A stretch of 9,981 nt of DNA from Thermococcus sp. Lineage in GTDB: Archaea > Methanobacteriota_B > Thermococci > Thermococcales > Thermococcaceae. Each line of letters opens with the position of its first letter. Within the stretch, counting starts at the first letter, position 1. The DNA is taken from the NCBI GenBank assembly GCA_027023165.1, contig JALVWX010000113.1:1-9981 (forward strand). The letters are read 5' to 3'. The notes below the pieces were generated by a model. It saw nothing but the letters and a program-made list of their open reading frames with translations, was not told the DNA's origin and searched no databases. Position numbers and translations under genes: made by a program. Below are positions 6,409-9,981 of this stretch, piece after piece.

Positions 6409-6609
6409 TCAGCCGCCGGCCCTGGCGCGCATCATGCGCGTCATGAACCTCTCCACTTCACTCTCCTCGCCCTCAACCACCACCAGGTAGCGGGGCATCC
6501 CGTGGAACGGTTCCCCTTCCCTGAGTTCAAGGGAGATGAAGGCGCCTGAAGCAAGCGCTATCTCCCGAACCTCCTCAGGGGGGACCGCGGTTATGAACTC
6601 CCGCCTCAT
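6409..6609 (-). CDS. small conserved-looking protein, 66 aa, coupled to peroxiredoxin
   Basis: The product begins MRREFITAVPPEEVREIALA and ends with ESEVERFMTRMMRARAGG. A beta-alpha-beta-beta-alpha reading (strand FITAV, helix PEEVREIALASG, strands AFISLELR and RYLVVVEG, helix SEVERFMTRMM) suggests a small ferredoxin-like fold. It may be what databases call a TIGR04140-type protein, but I am not certain. Its ATG overlaps the stop of the peroxiredoxin gene as ATGA, with GGTGGGGG just upstream, so it is translated from the same message. The same frame stays open upstream to 6768, but that extension is only a shadow of the peroxiredoxin gene. No cysteine is present, so a direct redox role is unlikely. 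Confidence 0.75.
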   Translation of the reverse strand: MRREFITAVPPEEVREIALASGAFISLELREGEPFHGMPRYLVVVEGEESEVERFMTRMMRARAGG

Positions 6610-7064
6610 TCCCCCACCAGCTTCCTCGCTTCCTCGAGGACTTTGGCGGCGTGGCCCTTCGCGCGGACCTTTATCTTCTTCCAGACGATTTCCCCATCGG
6701 GGTTGAGAATGAAGGTGCTCCTTATCACACCCTCGTACTCCCTGCCGTAGCTCTTCTTCTTGCCCCACGCCCCGAGGGCTTTTATCAGCTCGGCGTTGGG
6801 ATCGCTGAGAAGCTTAACCTTAAGGCCGTGCTTCTCCTTAAAGCGCTGGTGGCTCTCCACCGAGTCCTTTGAAACGCCGATAACCTGAAATCCGAGCCTC
6901 TCGAACTCTGGCAGAAGCTCCGTGAACTCCTTGGCCTCGGTCGTGCACCCGGGGGTGTTGTCCTTTGGATAGACGTAGAGCACGGTCCATTTGCCCCTCA
7001 CGACGTCCCCCAATGCAACCCCCTTTCCGTCCTCGTCGAAAACCCTAACCTCAAAAATCCCCAT
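6606..7064 (-). CDS. bcp: PrxQ/Bcp-type peroxiredoxin, one-cysteine form
   Basis: A 152-residue thioredoxin-fold peroxidase that reduces hydrogen peroxide and organic peroxides. The active site YPKDNTPGCTTEA has the peroxidatic Cys40 and Thr37, and Arg115 in the IRSTFIL strand completes the catalytic triad. Cys40 is the only cysteine in the protein. Many Bcp enzymes carry a resolving Cys five residues later; here that position is Lys, so regeneration must use an outside thiol or partner. The N-terminus is short and lacks the usual G-x-x-APDF segment. ATG 7064 follows GGGTGATGA. Its promoter lies beside a near-perfect inverted repeat (7079-7098). The 66-aa gene is cotranscribed behind it. Confidence 0.93.
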   Translation of the reverse strand: MGIFEVRVFDEDGKGVALGDVVRGKWTVLYVYPKDNTPGCTTEAKEFTELLPEFERLGFQVIGVSKDSVESHQRFKEKHGLKVKLLSDPNAELIKALGAWGKKKSYGREYEGVIRSTFILNPDGEIVWKKIKVRAKGHAAKVLEEARKLVGE

Positions 7065-7078
7065 GTCATCACCCAGAT

Positions 7079-7104
7079 TAATTAGGCCCCCCTAATTATA
7101 AGCT
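7079..7104 (-). promoter_or_regulatory. peroxiredoxin promoter with overlapping palindrome (candidate operator)
   Basis: On the minus strand GCTTATAATTAG is the probable TATA box (about 7104-7093). Overlapping it and extending toward the gene is an inverted repeat with arms TAATTAGG (7079-7086) and CCTAATTA (7091-7098), 8 bp each, around a CCCC spacer. A protein dimer bound here would cover the TATA/initiation region and block transcription. The repeat is certain; its role is inference. Confidence 0.55.
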
Positions 7105-7116
7105 TTGCCTCCAGAA

Positions 7117-7159
7117 ACGTTATTTACCTCAAGGACCAATTAAGCTCTCAGGTGGTACC
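7117..7159 (+). promoter_or_regulatory. pyk promoter and leader
   Basis: ACGTTATTTACC (7117-7128) is a fair archaeal TATA box. A start about 26 nt later would leave a leader of about 11 nt with the ribosome site AGGTGG. The Thermococcales glycolytic motif (TATCAC-N5-GTGATA) is not seen in 7065-7159. Confidence 0.45.
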
Positions 7160-8596
7160 ATGAAGCTGCCCGCGAACAAGACGAAGATTATCGCCACGAT
7201 AGGACCCGCGTCGCGGAAGAGGGAGACGATTGAGGCAATGATAAAAGCCGGGATGAGCGTTGCACGCATAAACTTCGCCCACGGAACCCTGGACGACCAC
7301 GCCAAGACTATCGACATGATACGGAAAGCTGCGGAGAGGCTCAACAGGCCGGTTGCAATACTCGGCGACCTCCCGGGTGTCAAGATACGCGTCGGGGAGA
7401 TAGCGGGCGGTTCGGTCATCCTGAGGCGCTGGCAGACCGTCACACTCACCACTGAAGACGTCATCGGCAACGAGGGAGTCATCCCCGTCCAGTTCAAGGA
7501 CTTCCCGAAGCTCGTCTCAAAGGGGGACATCATCTACCTCAGCGACGGCTTCATAGCCCTCCGCGTCGAGCGCGTCAAGGAGAAAGAAGTGGTCTGCAAG
7601 GTTCTCGTCGGAGGAACGCTCTTCTCCCACAAGGGCATCAACATCCCCAAGGCAAGGATGGCTATCGATGCGATTACCGAGCGCGATCTTGAGCTTATAG
7701 AGTTCGCCATCGAACACGGCGTTGACGCAGTGGGGATAAGCTTCGTCGGCTCGGCCTACGACGTCCTCAAGGCGAGGCGCTTCATAGAGGAGCACGGTGG
7801 GGAGCTGTTCATCATCTCGAAGATAGAGCGCCCCGATGCGGTCAGGAACTTCGACGAGATACTCAACGCCTCCGACGGAATAATGATAGCCAGGGGCGAC
7901 CTGGGCGTCGAGATGCCGATAGAGAAGCTCCCCATCCTCCAGAAGAAGCTCATTCAGAAGGCCAACTGTGCAGGAAAGCCCGTCATAACGGCCACGCAGA
8001 TGCTCGAGAGCATGACCGAGGAGAAGCTCCCGACGAGGGCGGAGGTTACCGACGTAGCCAACGCCATCCTCGACGGAACCGATGCGGTGATGCTGTCAGA
8101 GGAAACCGCAGTCGGAAAGTACCCCGTTGACGCGGTTAGGATGATGGCGAGGATAGCGAAGACGACCGAAGCCTACCGCGACTCCCAGTGGTCGTCCAGG
8201 GTCGTGGATATGAAGATGAACGAGCTTAAGGGAAGGATCCAGAGAAAGGGCACCATAAAGGACGCCATAGCCAGGAGCATAATCGAGGCGCTCAACGCCG
8301 TGGACATAAAGTACATCCTCACCCCGACAAGGACGGGCCAGACGGCGAGGCTGATATCGCGCTTCAAGCCGAAGCAGTGGATTCTGGCCTTCGTGGAGCG
8401 GGAGCGCGTTGCCCACAACCTCATGTTCTCCTACGGCGTTTACCCCTTCGTCGTCGAGGACACGAGCGAAGAGGAGATACTGATGGTCATCCGCGGCCTC
8501 GGACTCGTCAGGGAGAACGACACGGTGCTCCTCACGAAGGGAACGCCCATAGGAAAGACCGCCGGAACCAACACGATAAGGATATTCTCCGTTTGA
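7160..8596 (+). CDS. pyk: pyruvate kinase
   Basis: A 478-residue enzyme that converts phosphoenolpyruvate and ADP to pyruvate and ATP, the last step of glycolysis, in the cytoplasm. Domains are in the usual order: barrel start (1-70) with TKIIATIGPAS and ARINFAHGT (Arg36, Asn38), lid domain B (about 70-165), barrel remainder (to about 340) with IISKIERPD (catalytic Lys221, metal ligand Glu223), IARGDLGVE (metal ligand Asp247), TATQMLESM and PTRAEVTDVANA, then the C-terminal domain ending NTIRIFSV. Length is normal and all catalytic residues are present. ARINFAHGT has Ala where many enzymes have Ser. ATG 7160 follows AGGTGG. It is transcribed alone, divergent from the peroxiredoxin unit. Confidence 0.98.
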   Translation: MKLPANKTKIIATIGPASRKRETIEAMIKAGMSVARINFAHGTLDDHAKTIDMIRKAAERLNRPVAILGDLPGVKIRVGEIAGGSVILRRWQTVTLTTEDVIGNEGVIPVQFKDFPKLVSKGDIIYLSDGFIALRVERVKEKEVVCKVLVGGTLFSHKGINIPKARMAIDAITERDLELIEFAIEHGVDAVGISFVGSAYDVLKARRFIEEHGGELFIISKIERPDAVRNFDEILNASDGIMIARGDLGVEMPIEKLPILQKKLIQKANCAGKPVITATQMLESMTEEKLPTRAEVTDVANAILDGTDAVMLSEETAVGKYPVDAVRMMARIAKTTEAYRDSQWSSRVVDMKMNELKGRIQRKGTIKDAIARSIIEALNAVDIKYILTPTRTGQTARLISRFKPKQWILAFVERERVAHNLMFSYGVYPFVVEDTSEEEILMVIRGLGLVRENDTVLLTKGTPIGKTAGTNTIRIFSV

Positions 8597-8640
8597 GGCT
8601 TTCCCTTTCAAAATTTCCCTTCAAAACTTTAAATTAAATT

Positions 8641-8650
8641 GGAAAAAAGG
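8641..8650 (-). terminator. T-run terminator after the TldE-like gene
   Basis: On the minus strand the message runs TTTCC-TTTTTT-CC starting just past the TGA at 8654. A T6 run is the typical intrinsic terminator of archaeal RNA polymerase. The facing pyk gene has only weak pyrimidine tracts (8600-8640) before this point. Confidence 0.5.
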
Positions 8651-8653
8651 AAA

Positions 8654-9979
8654 TCACTTCCCCGCTATCTTAACGTTCTCGAACTTTATGAACGGAGTCG
8701 TCATCGTGTTCATGAAGGGCATTACCGTCTGCTCCCTCGTTACCTCGCTCGCCTGTTGCAGGAGCTCGTAAACGTTTCCGGCGATGAGGAAAACGCTGGA
8801 ACCGACGACTTCCCCGTTTTCTATGAGGAAGGCCGGATTCGCTGTAACCGCGAAGTTTCCGTTGTCCGGGTTGCTCGAATGTGCCCCCTGGAAGCCGTCA
8901 ACGAGGTAACCGCGCTCGATTTCGCCTATCAACTCCTCAAGGGAACGCTTTCCGTTCTCGATGACGACGTTGTGGAAGCCTATGTTTATGCCACCGCTTC
9001 TCAAATCCCTCTTCCCGTTGCCCGTGCTCTCCGTTCCGTAAACCTTCGCCCAGTAGTTGTCCCAGACGAAGCCCTTGAAGATACCCTCCTCGATGAGGAC
9101 GTTCTTCCTCGTCGGAACGCCTTCGCCGTCGGCTATGGCCGGCTCAAGGGAGAGCGGGTGGAACGGGTCGTCGTAGATCGTCAGAACCTCGCTCGCTATC
9201 TTTTCGCCAACTTTACCAGCCAGAGGGGTGGTCTCCTTAACCAAGCGCTCACCACTGAATGCCGGGAGGAGCGCGTAGCTGAAGAGGCCTGCCACCGCCC
9301 ACGGGCCGAGGATTACGGGCACTTCCTCGTTTCTGCTGGCCTTAACGCTGTAGGCCCACTTGACCTTCTGGACGGCCCTCTCGACGATTCCCTCAACGTC
9401 GAGGTTGAGGTCCCTCTTAGCGTCGAAGTCAAAGATGCCGGGTGTAACAACGTCGCCCCTCCTGCCGACGAGCTCGAGGAAGAAGAACGCCGCTCCATTC
9501 TCCTGGAAGACGTCAATCCCGTGGGAGTTGACGATATGCCTCTCCTCCCAGCTGACGCCACCTTCTCCTCCAGCCACTACAGCGTTGGGGTCCCTCTCGC
9601 GGGCGAGCTTTATGCCGCGAACGAGCTTCTCGACGAGTACCTCCGGAGAGGCCTCTTTAAGCTCGTAGTTCGGCTTTGGCTTCTCTCTGTACTTCCCAGG
9701 CTCCGGGAGGGAAACCCACCTCTCGTCCGGGGAATTAAGGCGCGCCATCTTAGCGGCCTGCTCTATCGCCTCTTTAACCCTCTCAGGCTCGTCGCTGTCG
9801 ACTATCGCCAAACCGAGGCGCTTGTCCTTTATCCCGCGGATTATCGTTATCGCCCCGCTCCTCGTTGAGGCCATCGAGATCTCGTTGAGTTCAACGCCCG
9901 CGCTGACCTCCCTTGAGCGGTAAACGGCTATCTCAAGCTCGTCGAAAAGCTTCTCGCCGAAGCGTATGAGGTTCTCCAT
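8654..9979 (-). CDS. TldE/PmbA-type partner of the TldD metalloprotease
   Basis: A 441-residue protein of the TldD/PmbA family. Conserved blocks include MASTRSGAITIIRG near the N-terminus, VNSHGIDVFQENGAAFFFLE in the middle, DDPFHPLSLEPAIADGEGVP, and C-terminal GYLVDGFQGAHSSNPDNGNF with AVTANPAFLIENGEVVG. The HExxxH zinc motif that marks the catalytic TldD subunit is absent: the corresponding region reads LLPAFSGERLVKETTPLAG. It is therefore the TldE (PmbA) type, which in bacteria and archaea forms a heterodimer with TldD to make a peptidase degrading unstructured peptides. The tldD gene is probably just beyond the right edge. The ATG sits two bases from the window end, so its ribosome site cannot be seen and a longer start is possible. 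A T6 terminator follows the stop. Confidence 0.92.
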   Translation of the reverse strand: MENLIRFGEKLFDELEIAVYRSREVSAGVELNEISMASTRSGAITIIRGIKDKRLGLAIVDSDEPERVKEAIEQAAKMARLNSPDERWVSLPEPGKYREKPKPNYELKEASPEVLVEKLVRGIKLARERDPNAVVAGGEGGVSWEERHIVNSHGIDVFQENGAAFFFLELVGRRGDVVTPGIFDFDAKRDLNLDVEGIVERAVQKVKWAYSVKASRNEEVPVILGPWAVAGLFSYALLPAFSGERLVKETTPLAGKVGEKIASEVLTIYDDPFHPLSLEPAIADGEGVPTRKNVLIEEGIFKGFVWDNYWAKVYGTESTGNGKRDLRSGGINIGFHNVVIENGKRSLEELIGEIERGYLVDGFQGAHSSNPDNGNFAVTANPAFLIENGEVVGSSVFLIAGNVYELLQQASEVTREQTVMPFMNTMTTPFIKFENVKIAGK

Positions 9980-9981
9980 CT

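Noticed and set aside
7065..7159. Thermococcales glycolytic motif expected upstream of pyk
   Set aside because: No TATCAC-N5-GTGATA was found; an isolated CATCACC near 7066 has no partner and is part of the peroxiredoxin ribosome site on the other strand.
8096..8611. Minus-strand open frames inside pyruvate kinase
   Set aside because: Shadows of the pyk coding sequence with low-complexity, family-free translations.
8639..9868. A 409-codon open frame on the plus strand
   Set aside because: It is antisense to the well-conserved TldE-like gene; the long frame is a by-product of GC-rich codon use, and the protein resembles nothing.

Overview
The window looks like a stretch of chromosome from a hyperthermophilic archaeon of the order Thermococcales, most likely a Thermococcus. 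The basis is protein character (archaeal CoaBC, archaemetzincin, PmbA/TldE-type protein and a K/E/R-rich proteome), very tight gene packing with ATGA overlaps, short leaders with strong GGAGGTGA-type Shine-Dalgarno sites, and archaeal TATA boxes. Genus is an inference from family recognition; no search was run.

Layout. Positions 1-832 (minus) hold the 5' part of coaBC (coenzyme A synthesis), cut by the window edge. 900-1418 (minus) is an unrecognised conserved-looking protein. 1533-2292 (minus) is a two-gene unit of a CrcB/FluC fluoride channel and a DUF190 protein. 2409-3255 (plus) is a decayed NhaP-type Na+/H+ antiporter with frameshifts, internal deletions and lost active-site residues. 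3193-5513 (minus) is a compact four-gene operon: an alpha-alpha toroid (prenyltransferase/squalene-cyclase repeat) protein, a DUF6062-like cysteine/histidine protein, a coiled-coil protein, and a probable ribbon-helix-helix plus coiled-coil protein. 5705-6406 (plus) is archaemetzincin amzA, divergent from that operon. 6409-7064 (minus) is a one-cysteine PrxQ/Bcp peroxiredoxin coupled to a 66-residue protein. 7160-8596 (plus) is pyruvate kinase. 8654-9979 (minus) is a TldE/PmbA-type partner of the TldD protease.

The main discovery is in the leader of the four-gene operon. The minus strand at about 5600-5541 has the primary and secondary structure of a fluoride (crcB-motif) riboswitch, including a perfect 6-bp pseudoknot. 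The 3' strand of that pseudoknot can alternatively pair with bases overlapping the Shine-Dalgarno site of the first gene, which suggests a translational ON switch for fluoride. The gene it controls is not a known fluoride gene, while the crcB gene about 2.4 kb further along the same strand has no recognisable copy of the motif. Riboswitch, CrcB, DUF190 and the relic antiporter within about 4 kb suggest a fluoride-response locus in which the toroid/DUF6062/coiled-coil/RHH operon may be an undescribed component.

The remaining genes are ordinary housekeeping functions. No rRNA, tRNA, CRISPR array, insertion sequence or integration site was seen.
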